Source of the DNA: Nitrobacter hamburgensis X14
GTDB lineage: Bacteria > Pseudomonadota > Alphaproteobacteria > Rhizobiales > Xanthobacteraceae
DNA length: 64,000 nucleotides
NCBI RefSeq assembly: GCF_000013885.1
Contig: NC_007964.1
Location: 2,652,001-2,716,000, forward strand
Direction: 5' to 3'
Made by a program: the position numbers and the translations under genes. Below are positions 21,299-29,398 of the stretch, piece after piece; positions within the stretch are counted from its first letter, which is position 1, and every line of letters starts with the position of its first letter. The notes beneath the pieces were generated by a model that saw only the letters and a program-made list of their open reading frames with translations, was not told where the DNA came from and did no database searches.

Positions 21299-21809
21299 CG
21301 ATCCGCTCCGCTTGGCGGGAGCCGCTGCTCTCAGTCATCGATGGTTACCAGGGGACGGTCGATGATGAGGCTATAACGTCGCTAATTTAGTACAGTTCCT
21401 AACAAATCAGGAGTGTGGACCAACAATCGGATCAAAACTTCAGAGGATTAGTCCGGCGGCTTCAGCTCGCCAGCATTTTGAGCAGGTCAGTTGCTCGGTG
21501 GAAATGACCGTCCTGCCGCGTTCAGTGACGTTCCCGTTACTTCTTTGGGTCTGGCTCCGTCAATATTTGAATCGGACTGCGCATGCGTCCGCGCGTAGAA
21601 ACCCTCGCCTGTACCTCCGCCAATGAAGTTGATCCGCCGGGCAAGATGCCCTACAAGCCGCCATGGCCCCGTAGGGGGCCATGAACATTTCAGGGGTGTT
21701 TCTGGTACGGTAACTGGTACGGACCACCCCCTCAGAACTCTAAATAGTTGGTTCGGCTGCGATATTTCGCTGACCGCAATCTAACCGCTCGAAAGGAGCG
21801 GGACAGCTG
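21299..21809. other. Non-coding stretch with candidate attachment region and DUF2232 leader
   Basis: No gene is supportable over these 511 bp. It contains a hairpin at 21662-21683 (CATGGCCCC-GTAG-GGGGCCATG) and two 9-bp direct repeats CTGGTACGG at 21702-21710 and 21714-21722. The repeats could be integrase arm or core sites. The last 70 bp, with AAGGAG at 21793-21798, belong to the DUF2232 leader. The exact prophage-chromosome junction cannot be fixed without the left end. Confidence 0.5.
21662..21683. terminator. Hairpin near the prophage right end
   Basis: A perfect 9-bp stem CATGGCCCC/GGGGCCATG with loop GTAG. There is no T-run on either side, so it may be a structural or recombination-related dyad rather than a classical terminator. 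Confidence 0.4.
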
Positions 21810-22796
21810 ATGATCAGAAACCTTCTCATTGCAGTTGCAGCCGGCTGCGCGTCGGCGCTGATGTTCGCCTCGATCATTTCGGGAGCGCTCGTCTCACTGC
21901 TGCTGTTCTATCTGGCCCCACTGCCGCTGATGGTCGCGGCGATGGGATGGGGACCGACCTGCGCGGCGATCGGCGGCGCTCTGGCCGGCGCCGGGCTCGG
22001 CGGCATCTTCGGCCCGTCCTATTCCGCCGCCTTCGTGTTGACCGTCGCACTACCGGCGTGGTGGCTCGGGCACCTGGTCCTGCTCGGCCGCCCTGTCACG
22101 GCCGATGCGCCGCAGCACGGCACCGGCGCGGCTCCGGCCGGGCCGCCGCCTGTTGACTGGTATCCACTCGGACGCATTCTGATCTGGATCGCGTGCTTCG
22201 CCGCCCTGACCACGACCGCCGCGCTGCTCACGCTCGGTTCCGACGCATCGACGATTGCGGATACGCTGCGCCGCGGATTGCAGCACATTGTCAATGTGCA
22301 GGATGCGGCGTCACGCGATCGCAGCTCGGAGTTCGTCGATGCGTTTGTGGCCATCGCTCCCGCCGCAGCCGCAACGATCGCGATGACGACGCTGACGCTC
22401 AACGTGTGGCTCGCGGCCAAGGTCACCGCCACCTCTGGCCGGCTGCGACGCCCCTGGCCTGATATGAAAACAACAACGCTCCCGCCAATGGCGCTGGTTG
22501 CGACGACCGTGGCTCTGGCGCTGTGCTTCGTCGGCGGACTGCCGGCCATGCTGGCCCAGATCGTCACCGCGTGCCTGATGATGGCGTATGCGCTCGTGGG
22601 TTTCGCCGTACTGCACACGATCACGCTCGCGCAACGCGGCCGCACGCTGTGGCTCGCCTGCATCTACGCCGTCGTGCTGGTGTTCGTCTGGCCCCTCATC
22701 ACGATGGTCGGCATCGGCATCGGCGACGCGATTTTCGGATTTCGCCAACGCTACCTGCAACGGCACATGCCTCCGCCGCTCGCACCTAAATCGTGA
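21810..22796 (+). CDS. DUF2232 membrane protein
   Basis: A 328-residue multi-pass membrane protein of the DUF2232 type, found in Rhizobiales between rpsR and rplI. Hydrophobic helices are visible near residues 5-25, 30-50, 55-75 and 110-135, with three more in the C-terminal half (e.g. MALVATTVALALCFVGGLPA). Function is unknown. AAGGAG precedes the ATG, and rplI follows after 42 bp, so they are co-transcribed. The normal upstream partners rpsF and rpsR are not next to it here because the prophage occupies that place. Confidence 0.85.
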   Translation: MIRNLLIAVAAGCASALMFASIISGALVSLLLFYLAPLPLMVAAMGWGPTCAAIGGALAGAGLGGIFGPSYSAAFVLTVALPAWWLGHLVLLGRPVTADAPQHGTGAAPAGPPPVDWYPLGRILIWIACFAALTTTAALLTLGSDASTIADTLRRGLQHIVNVQDAASRDRSSEFVDAFVAIAPAAAATIAMTTLTLNVWLAAKVTATSGRLRRPWPDMKTTTLPPMALVATTVALALCFVGGLPAMLAQIVTACLMMAYALVGFAVLHTITLAQRGRTLWLACIYAVVLVFVWPLITMVGIGIGDAIFGFRQRYLQRHMPPPLAPKS

Positions 22797-22838
22797 ATTC
22801 AACGCAAACCCGCTCAACTCCGAACAAGGGGATCGAAC

Positions 22839-23447
22839 ATGGAAGTCATTCTGCTGGAACGCGTGGCCAAGCTCGGCCAGATGGGCGATGTCGTGAAGGT
22901 GAAGCACGGTTTCGCCCGCAACTTCCTTCTCAAACGCGGCAAGGCCCTGCGTGCGACCGCCGAGAATCGAACCAAATACGACGGCATGAAAGCCGAACTT
23001 GAAATCAACAACATCAAGGCCAAGGGCGAAGCCGCCAAAGTCGCCGAGAAGATCGACGGCCGCGACATCGTCATCATCCGCCAGGCGTCCGAGACCGGTC
23101 AGCTATTTGGCTCGGTCACGGTACGCGACATCGTGGCCGCGCTGGCCGAGGACGGCATCACTGTCAGCCGCCCACAGGTCTGGCTCGATGCGCCGATCAA
23201 GACGATCGGTCAGCAGAAGCTGACGGTCGCGGTCCATCCGGAGGTGGAAGCCCATGTCATGGTGACCGTCGCCCGCAGCGCCGACGAAGCCGAGCGCATC
23301 AAGCGCGGCGAGGATATCAGCACCCGACGGGAGGATCGCGATGCCGCAGCGGAGGCGATCGCCGCCGCCGGCGAATTCTTCGATCCGGAAGCAGAGCCCG
23401 ACGATGTCGCCGAAGCCGGGGGCGAGCAGACCGCCGAGGAGAAGTGA
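22839..23447 (+). CDS. rplI: 50S ribosomal protein bL9
   Basis: A 202-residue bL9. The N-terminal domain starts MEVILLERVAKLGQMGDVVK with the conserved VKHGFARNFLLKRGKALRAT. The long linker helix (KAELEINNIKAKGEAAKVAE) and the C-terminal domain (TGQLFGSVTVRDIVAALAED) follow. An acidic tail extends it beyond the E. coli length, as usual in Rhizobiales. It binds 23S rRNA at the base of the L1 stalk and helps frame maintenance. It is preceded by DUF2232 in one transcription unit. Confidence 0.97.
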   Translation: MEVILLERVAKLGQMGDVVKVKHGFARNFLLKRGKALRATAENRTKYDGMKAELEINNIKAKGEAAKVAEKIDGRDIVIIRQASETGQLFGSVTVRDIVAALAEDGITVSRPQVWLDAPIKTIGQQKLTVAVHPEVEAHVMVTVARSADEAERIKRGEDISTRREDRDAAAEAIAAAGEFFDPEAEPDDVAEAGGEQTAEEK

Positions 23448-23466
23448 ATCCGGCGGCGCGAACGAC

Positions 23467-23583
23467 GCTCGAACCTTTTCGCTTCCCATAACATCGGAAG
23501 CGAAAATTGACGCGTTTTCTTCACGCGAACAGGTAATCCATCCTCGGGTCAAGCCCGAGGACATGCTTTGCTTGAAAACGCTA
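23467..23583. repeat. Dispersed TAGAGC/ACGCGTTTTCTTCACGCG-type repeat copy
   Basis: The stretch contains CCTTTTCGCTTCC...GGAAGCGAAAA, then ACGCGTTTTCTTCACGCGAA, CCTCGGGTCAAGCCCGAGG and GAAAACGCTAT. The same blocks recur at 37465-37586 and 61326-61429, and partly at 51737. Each copy is made of small inverted repeats and lies between genes, like the REP-type elements of Bradyrhizobium-group genomes. Confidence 0.7.
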
Positions 23584-23638
23584 TCGTGGTCCGATTCCGA
23601 CATCCGATCCGCTTCAGCGGCCGCACCTGTCCACAAAG

Positions 23639-23672
23639 CAAAACGGCCGGCACTTGAAGTGCCGGCCGTTTG
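23639..23672. terminator. Bidirectional intrinsic terminator between rplI and clpA
   Basis: AAACGGCCGGCACTT-GA-AGTGCCGGCCGTTT forms a long GC-rich stem with A/T ends on both sides, so it can end transcription from rplI (rightward) and from clpA (leftward). Confidence 0.85.
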
Positions 23673-23689
23673 ATTCTTTGCGGTTACCC

Positions 23690-26089
23690 TCAGACCTTGA
23701 GCGGTTCCTTCGAGATACCGCCGGACTTCGGCTTGCGAGGCGGGGGCCGCCTGCGGGCACCCGGAAGTTTTTCGGGCTTGGGCGTGACCGGCCCCTCGAG
23801 GAACTCAAAACCGATCTTTTCGAGATCGACGCCGGCGACCGCTTCGTCCTTGACCAGAACGACGCGGACATGGCCGCCGCCCTTGAGCTTGCCAAACAGC
23901 ACTTCGTCCGCCAGCGGCTTCTTGATGTGCTCCTGGATCACCCGCGCCATCGGCCGGGCGCCCATCTGCTCGTCGTAGCCATGCTGGACCAGCCAGGCCT
24001 TGGCCGGCTCGGATAGTTCGATCGTCACAAAACGATCCGCAAGCTGGGCTTCGAGCTGTAGCACGAACTTCTCGACCACCATGCCGATGACGTCCGTGCT
24101 GAGATGGCCGAACGAGACGGTGGCATCGAGCCGGTTGCGGAATTCAGGCGAGAACTGGCGGTTGATCGCTTCGTGATCATCCCCTTCCCGCTTGCTGCGC
24201 GTGAAGCCGAATGCAGCCTTGGCCATGTCGGAGGCGCCGGCATTGGTGGTCATGATCAGGATCACGTTACGGAAGTTGACCTGCTTGCCGTGGTGATCGG
24301 TGAGCCGGCCGTGATCCATAATCTGCAGCAGCACATTGTAGACATCGGGGTGCGCCTTCTCGATTTCATCGAGCAGCACCACACAATGCGGATGCTGATC
24401 GACGCCATCGGTCAGCAGGCCGCCCTGATCGAACCCGACATAGCCCGGAGGCGCGCCGATCAGCCGCGAAACGGTATGCCGCTCCATGTATTCGGACATA
24501 TCGAAACGCAGCAGTTCGACGCCCATCGCCGCCGCGAGCTGTTTCGCGACCTCAGTCTTGCCGACGCCGGTCGGGCCGGAGAACAGGTAGGAGCCGATCG
24601 GCTTTTCCGGCTCGCGCAAGCCGGCGCGCGCGAGCTTGATCGCCGCCGTCAGGGCTTCGATCGCGAGATCCTGTCCGAACACGACGCGCTTGAGCGTCTG
24701 CTCGAGATGCTTGAGGACCTCGGCATCGTCCTTCGACATGCTCTTGGGCGGTATCCGAGCCATGGCCGCGATCGTGGTCTCGATTTCCTTGATGCCGATC
24801 GTCTTCTTACGCCTGTTCTCGGAAACCAGCATCTGCGCCGCGCCGGACTCGTCGATCACGTCGATCGCCTTGTCGGGCAGCTTGCGGTCGTGAATATAGC
24901 GCGACGACAACTGCACCGCCGCTTCGATCGCGTCGTTGGTATATTTCAGCTTGTGGTAGTCCTCGAAATACGGCTTGAGGCCCTTCAGGATAGCGATGGC
25001 ATCCTCGACCGACGGCTCGTTGACGTCGATCTTCTGGAACCGGCGCACCAGCGCGCGATCCTTCTCGAAGTGCTGCCGGTATTCCTTGTAGGTCGTCGAA
25101 CCCATGCAGCGGATCGTCCCCGACGCCAGCGCGGGCTTGAGCAGATTGGACGCGTCCATCGCGCCGCCGGAGGTGGCACCGGCGCCGATCACCGTGTGGA
25201 TCTCATCGATGAACAGAATCGCATTCGGGTGCGCTTCGAGTTCCTTGAGCACCTGCTTCAACCGCTCTTCGAAATCGCCGCGATAGCGGGTGCCGGCCAG
25301 CAGCGTCCCCATGTCGAGCGAGAAAACGGTCGAGGCCGACAGCACCTCGGGAACTTCGCTGTCAACGATGCGCTTGGCCAGCCCTTCCGCGATCGCGGTC
25401 TTGCCGACGCCGGCATCGCCGACAAAGAGCGGATTGTTCTTCTGCCGGCGGCACAGCACCTGAATCGCTCTGTTGATCTCGGCGTGTCGCCCGATCACCG
25501 GGTCGATCTTACCGTCTCGCGCCTTCTTGTTCAGGTTGACGCAATAAGTCTCGAGCGCGTCGCCCTTCTTCTTGGCGTCGTCGCCGCCGCTCTTCGATTC
25601 GGTCTCCTCGTCGACGCCGCGCACCGGACGCGCTTCGGAAACGCCCGGACGTTTGGCTATGCCATGGCTGATGTAATTCACCGCGTCATAGCGCGTCATA
25701 TCCTGCTCCTGCAGGAAGTAGGCGGCATGACTTTCGCGCTCCGCGAAGATCGCGATCAGCACGTTGGCGCCCGTTACCTCTTCTCGGCCGGACGACTGCA
25801 CGTGGATCACCGCACGCTGGATCACGCGCTGGAAACCGGCCGTCGGCTTGGCGTCGTCGGCGGCGTCCGCCGCCACCAGATTCTCGAATTCGGTTTCGAG
25901 ATAGTTCACCAGGCTGCCGCGCAGCTTGTCGAGATCGACGCTGCAAGCCCGCATCACAGCGGCCGCATCCGAATCGTCGACCAGCGACAGCAAAAGGTGC
26001 TCAAGCGTAGCATATTGGTGATGCCGCTCATTCGCGATTGCGAGCGCCCTATGCAGGGATTGTTCCAGGCTTTGAGAAAAAGTTGGCAT
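23690..26089 (-). CDS. clpA: ATP-dependent Clp protease ATP-binding subunit ClpA
   Basis: A 799-residue AAA+ unfoldase that feeds substrates, including N-degron proteins delivered by ClpS, to ClpP. The N-domain begins MPTFSQSLEQSLHRALAIAN. AAA module 1 has Walker A GDAGVGKT and Walker B LFIDEIHTV. Module 2 has Walker A GPTGVGKT and Walker B VLLDEIEKAH, and the ClpP-docking region lies near the end of module 2. The C-terminus is an Arg/Pro/Lys-rich tail. clpS lies 259 bp upstream in the same direction, the usual alphaproteobacterial order. It ends just before the bidirectional terminator. Confidence 0.97.
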   Translation of the reverse strand: MPTFSQSLEQSLHRALAIANERHHQYATLEHLLLSLVDDSDAAAVMRACSVDLDKLRGSLVNYLETEFENLVAADAADDAKPTAGFQRVIQRAVIHVQSSGREEVTGANVLIAIFAERESHAAYFLQEQDMTRYDAVNYISHGIAKRPGVSEARPVRGVDEETESKSGGDDAKKKGDALETYCVNLNKKARDGKIDPVIGRHAEINRAIQVLCRRQKNNPLFVGDAGVGKTAIAEGLAKRIVDSEVPEVLSASTVFSLDMGTLLAGTRYRGDFEERLKQVLKELEAHPNAILFIDEIHTVIGAGATSGGAMDASNLLKPALASGTIRCMGSTTYKEYRQHFEKDRALVRRFQKIDVNEPSVEDAIAILKGLKPYFEDYHKLKYTNDAIEAAVQLSSRYIHDRKLPDKAIDVIDESGAAQMLVSENRRKKTIGIKEIETTIAAMARIPPKSMSKDDAEVLKHLEQTLKRVVFGQDLAIEALTAAIKLARAGLREPEKPIGSYLFSGPTGVGKTEVAKQLAAAMGVELLRFDMSEYMERHTVSRLIGAPPGYVGFDQGGLLTDGVDQHPHCVVLLDEIEKAHPDVYNVLLQIMDHGRLTDHHGKQVNFRNVILIMTTNAGASDMAKAAFGFTRSKREGDDHEAINRQFSPEFRNRLDATVSFGHLSTDVIGMVVEKFVLQLEAQLADRFVTIELSEPAKAWLVQHGYDEQMGARPMARVIQEHIKKPLADEVLFGKLKGGGHVRVVLVKDEAVAGVDLEKIGFEFLEGPVTPKPEKLPGARRRPPPRKPKSGGISKEPLKV

Positions 26090-26348
26090 TCCGCGTCCTC
26101 TGCAGTCTCTTGGCCATCATGATCGCCATCGCCCGGTCAGGCAACAACAACCTTCGTCAACAATATAGTAATACACTATCCCGGGGGAAGGGTCGATTCA
26201 GAGCAGAAATCGCGTCATCCTGTTCCGAATCTCGTCCGAATCTCGCAGAGGCATGGATGAACCACGCGCGGATTCGCGCCAGCCAAATCCGGGAGCCTGC
26301 AAGACCCGTTGGCGCAAGATCCCGTTCCGATTTCGCCGAATGGTGCAG

Positions 26349-26681
26349 CTATTTTTTTTCCATCACGCATTGCAGCGGATGCTGGTGCTTGCGCGCGAAA
26401 TCCATCACCTGCGTCACCTTGGTCTCGGCGATCTCGTAGGTGAACACGCCGCATTCGCCTATACCGTGATGGTGGACGTGCAGCATGATCTCGGTGGCGG
26501 CCTCCACATCCTTCTGAAAGAACTTCTCGAGGACGTGAACGACGAACTCCATCGGAGTGTAATCGTCGTTCAATATCAGCACGCGGTAGAGATTGGGACG
26601 CTTGGTCTTCGGTTTGACTTTGGTGATGACCGAAGCGGCCGGATCGCCCCGCCCGTCGGTGCGATCTTCGTCGTTACCCAT
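26349..26681 (-). CDS. clpS: ATP-dependent Clp protease adaptor ClpS
   Basis: A 110-residue ClpS, the N-recognin adaptor that hands substrates with bulky N-terminal residues to ClpA. Signature segments are YRVLILNDDYTPMEFVVHVL, the histidine stretch HVHHHGIGECGVFTYEIAE and a C-terminal helix ending HPLQCVMEKK. The start at 26681 (MGNDEDRTDGRGDP) gives the usual flexible N-terminal extension and length. A start at 26762 adds 27 unlikely residues. Neither has a strong ribosome-binding site. It is transcribed toward clpA. Confidence 0.95.
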   Translation of the reverse strand: MGNDEDRTDGRGDPAASVITKVKPKTKRPNLYRVLILNDDYTPMEFVVHVLEKFFQKDVEAATEIMLHVHHHGIGECGVFTYEIAETKVTQVMDFARKHQHPLQCVMEKK

Positions 26682-27164
26682 TCTCGGTGCAGGCGCTGAA
26701 CGGATATCCTCCACCAGCAGCACGGAACTCCCAGATGTTTGAATGGCAGGCAGCTTCAACATGGCTCAAGCGTTCAATATCTCCGCAGGATGAACGACAG
26801 CGGGCAAAGTAGCCACGCGGTCGTATCAATCCAGGCAAGTTTTCACGGCCGCCTGTCCAGGTCGGTCGTCGGCTGGTCCGGACGGCTTAAGTATGGGTCT
26901 GTATTCGGCTGTCCGCAAGATCGTAAATTGCTCCCGAAACGGACTTTGCCCGCGGCCCGACCATCGAGCCGATGGTTAACCAGGTCCTCCCGCCTTAAGA
27001 GAATGTCCGATGCGGCCATTTAAGCTCCGTTGACGACGGCGGCAGTCTTTCGGCGTATCCCCTCAATTTATGCGGCTATTTACCTGCTTTCTCAGGACGA
27101 CTTTACCACCCGTTTAGCCCTGCGGCTCGACATGCCGGCTGAAACCAACGGATCGGTGACAGCC
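26682..27164. other. Divergent intergenic region between clpS and the Tad-type gene
   Basis: This long non-coding stretch separates leftward clpS from the rightward VWA protein. It should hold both promoters. No repeat, RNA gene or convincing operator is visible. In-frame codons from TTG 27030 to 27164 before the VWA gene are probably untranslated. Confidence 0.45.
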
Positions 27165-28616
27165 ATGTCTGCTACGTCAATTCGCGAACGGATACGCAGT
27201 TCGGCCGTCCGTTTTGGCCAAGATTTACGGGGTAATATCGCACCGATTTTTGCGATCGCTCTCCTGCCGATGCTCGGCTTCGTCGGAGCCGCCGTCGACT
27301 ATACGCGGGCGAATGCAGCGCGCTCGTCGATGCAGGCGGCAATGGATTCGGCTGCCCTAATGGTTGCCAAGGACGCCAACGCGGCGAGCCCACAGATGAC
27401 AGCGGATCAGGTAACTGCGGCGGCACAGAAATACTTCAATGCGCTGTATCACAACACGGATGCCCAGGGCGCTTCTGTCAGCGCCGTATACACGCCCTAT
27501 AACAACGGGACGCCGGCGACCGTCGTCCTGTCCGGCTCGGGAAACGTGCAGACCGACTTCATGAAGGTGGTGGGCTTTCCTCAGATCAGCTTCAAAACAA
27601 ACTCGACAGCGACCTGGGGCAACACCAAGCTCCGCGTCGCCATGGCGCTGGACGTCACCGGTTCAATGTCCAGCGCCGGCAAACTTGTCCAAATGAAGAT
27701 CGCGGCCAAAAAGCTGATTGATACTCTCAAGGCGTCCGCTACGGCCGAAGGCGACGTGTATATTTCGATCATCCCGTTCAACGTTATGGTCAATGTGGGT
27801 GCCAATAACAACACTGCAAGCTGGCTCGAATGGGAAGACGGCAGCTACGACAACAGCAGCAGCAACTACGGCAGCTGCAGCGGGAGCGGCAAATCCAAGC
27901 CGAACACGAAAAGCTCGTGTATCGCCGCCGGTAAGACATGGACTCCCAAAAACATCAGCAGTTGGAAAGGTTGCGTAACCGACCGCGGCCCTGTGTCGAA
28001 GCCCGGTAGCGGAGACTATGACACGACGAAAGACGAGCCTGTCGCAAGTACACCTTATACGCTCTATCTCGCACGGAACTATAGCACCTGCCCGTCATCG
28101 ATCCTGCCGATGACGTCGGCCTACGACTCGAAGGAATCCGACAGTTCGACCGACGACAGCACCCTCAAGGGCAAGATCAACAACCTCGTAGCAAACGGCG
28201 CCACCAATCAGGCCATCGCCATGCAAATGGCCTGGATGATGCTACAGCCCACGGCGCCGTTCCCGGCGCCCGCCAAGGACGAAAAATACAAATATACCGA
28301 CGCGATCATCCTGCTGTCCGACGGCTTGAACACTCAGGATCGCTGGTACGGCAACGGCTCAGATTGGTCGTCACAGGTCGACACGCGGCAGGCCCTGCTC
28401 TGCAACAACATCAAAAACGATCCGATCAGCAAGACCGATCCGACCCGCAGGACGCGGATCTACACCATCCAGGTCAACACCGACGGCGATCCCGAATCCA
28501 CCGTCCTGAAGAACTGCGCGACCGACGGCTTCTTCCCGACCAGTACGGCAAGCGGAATTGCTTCCGCGTTCGCCCAGATCGGAGCGTCGCTCTCTCAGCT
28601 CCGCATCGCGAAGTAA
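27165..28616 (+). CDS. TadE/G-like pilus-assembly protein with VWA domain
   Basis: A protein of about 483 residues with the TadG layout. The N-terminal segment RGNIAPIFAIALLPMLGFVG is the TadE-like membrane helix, followed by DYTRANAARSSMQAAMDSAA. A von Willebrand A domain with MIDAS-like DVTGSMSSAG begins near residue 165. A Ser/Gly/Cys-rich insertion with paired cysteines (YGSCSGSG, SSCIAAGK, WKGCVTD) interrupts it. The end is FPTSTASGIASAFAQIGASL. TadG proteins act in Flp-pilus assembly or surface attachment. No other tad gene is nearby, so this is a solitary copy. An intrinsic terminator follows. Confidence 0.85.
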   Translation: MSATSIRERIRSSAVRFGQDLRGNIAPIFAIALLPMLGFVGAAVDYTRANAARSSMQAAMDSAALMVAKDANAASPQMTADQVTAAAQKYFNALYHNTDAQGASVSAVYTPYNNGTPATVVLSGSGNVQTDFMKVVGFPQISFKTNSTATWGNTKLRVAMALDVTGSMSSAGKLVQMKIAAKKLIDTLKASATAEGDVYISIIPFNVMVNVGANNNTASWLEWEDGSYDNSSSNYGSCSGSGKSKPNTKSSCIAAGKTWTPKNISSWKGCVTDRGPVSKPGSGDYDTTKDEPVASTPYTLYLARNYSTCPSSILPMTSAYDSKESDSSTDDSTLKGKINNLVANGATNQAIAMQMAWMMLQPTAPFPAPAKDEKYKYTDAIILLSDGLNTQDRWYGNGSDWSSQVDTRQALLCNNIKNDPISKTDPTRRTRIYTIQVNTDGDPESTVLKNCATDGFFPTSTASGIASAFAQIGASLSQLRIAK

Positions 28617-28636
28617 CGACCGCGCAGCATCCCATA

Positions 28637-28670
28637 GAAAAAGCACGGCCGATGATGGCCGGGCTTTTTC
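28637..28670 (+). terminator. Intrinsic terminator after the TadG-like gene
   Basis: AAAAAGC-ACGGCC-GATGAT-GGCCGG-GCTTTTTC: a GC stem with flanking A and T tracts, 20 bp after the stop codon. It could also act leftward after the phasin gene. Confidence 0.85.
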
Positions 28671-28692
28671 ATTTGAGGATAGTCTCGCGATA

Positions 28693-29031
28693 TCAGCGAG
28701 CGACCGGAACGAACTTCGCGGCGAAGTCCTCGAACGGTTTGTAGGTTTGTCTGGCGAGATCGGCGTAGAGTTCGCCGATCTTCTGCGACTCCACAACGAA
28801 CGTCTCGTAGGCCGTCTTGGCGTATTCAGTCTGCACCTCGATGGCCTTGTCGAGCGACTTCACACCGGCGAGCTTCTCGGTGAATGCGTTGCCGTCTTCA
28901 AACGACTTCCGCGTATAGTCGCCGACGGCGATGGCGATGGCCTGAACGCCCTTCTGGAGGCTGCCCGCGGCCGCCACCGCCGCATCGAATTGCTCTTTTC
29001 CGTGCTGCTGGATCTCTTCGATCTTGATCAT
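28693..29031 (-). CDS. Phasin family protein
   Basis: A 112-residue phasin that coats polyhydroxyalkanoate granules. It is helical and amphipathic throughout: MIKIEEIQQHGKEQFDAAVA, SLQKGVQAIAIAVGDYTRKS, then KLAGVKSLDKAIEVQTEYAK and YKPFEDFAAKF, the conserved phasin_2-type end. GGAGAGG lies eight bases before the ATG at 29031, so longer frames upstream are excluded. The promoter is well formed, with two GCACTGCACAA sites, one inside the -35/-10 spacer. This fits repression by a PhaR-type regulator. Confidence 0.92.
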   Translation of the reverse strand: MIKIEEIQQHGKEQFDAAVAAAGSLQKGVQAIAIAVGDYTRKSFEDGNAFTEKLAGVKSLDKAIEVQTEYAKTAYETFVVESQKIGELYADLARQTYKPFEDFAAKFVPVAR

Positions 29032-29082
29032 GATGAATTCCTCTCCCGGGTTACCAGCCGGTGCTTCCGGCTCTCTCATGAA

Positions 29083-29131
29083 GTTATAGTGCACTGCACA
29101 ATAAAATGCAAGTGTTTTTCGCACTGCACAA
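29083..29131 (-). promoter_or_regulatory. Phasin promoter with twin GCACTGCACAA operators
   Basis: On the minus strand -35 TTGCAT (29111-29106) and -10 TATAAC (29088-29083) are separated by exactly 17 bp. The 11-bp sequence GCACTGCACAA (plus-strand reading) occurs at 29091-29101, within the spacer, and at 29121-29131, 30 bp away and on the same helix face. PhaR of alphaproteobacteria binds TGCA-rich sites at phasin genes, so these are probable PhaR operators. Confidence 0.75.
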
Positions 29132-29398
29132 ACTGACGATTCGACGCAAATCCAGCAGGTGCCATCAAGAGTTGCTTAACCTTTTGGAAACTCCGGCCCC
29201 CTAGGCTGATTTCCGCATCGTGAGCGTTCCGGTGGAAAATCAGAAAAACACCGTGAAACCAGCCTCTTAGCCAGAACGGCAACCTGATCTGCCACCTCGC
29301 CTGGAGACCGGTTCGCGCTGAACGTTCGAATCAGACGGTCGGGCACAATTTTGCCTCACGAACCGGTGACTAAAGTCGAAATGGGGACGGGGGAGTTC

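Larger units (their letters stand above)
1..21730. mobile_element. Lambda-like prophage (partial; left end outside the window)
   Basis: The segment holds a nearly complete tailed-phage gene set: packaging and head genes on the minus strand, an early regulatory and replication operon, a CI/Cro-type switch at 13.2-14.2 kb, and excisionase plus integrase genes next to core chromosome. The head genes follow lambda order (Nu1, A, W, B, C with nested scaffold, D). Tail and lysis genes are not in the window and presumably lie left of position 1. The right boundary is inferred: integrase ends at 21097, and the ribosomal-operon gene DUF2232 starts at 21810. The exact attachment core is not resolved; a pair of 9-bp repeats at 21702-21722 is a candidate region. 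Confidence 0.9.

Noticed and set aside
21590..21621. CCTCCGCCA at 21613-21621 as a tRNA or tmRNA 3' end (attachment site)
   Set aside because: No T-arm TTCGA motif or matching 5' acceptor strand is found, so it cannot be called a tRNA fragment.
24104..26122. A 672-codon plus-strand frame opposite clpA
   Set aside because: It is a GC-rich shadow of clpA. Its translation has no domain and is Arg/Asp/His-rich, while the minus strand encodes full-length ClpA.
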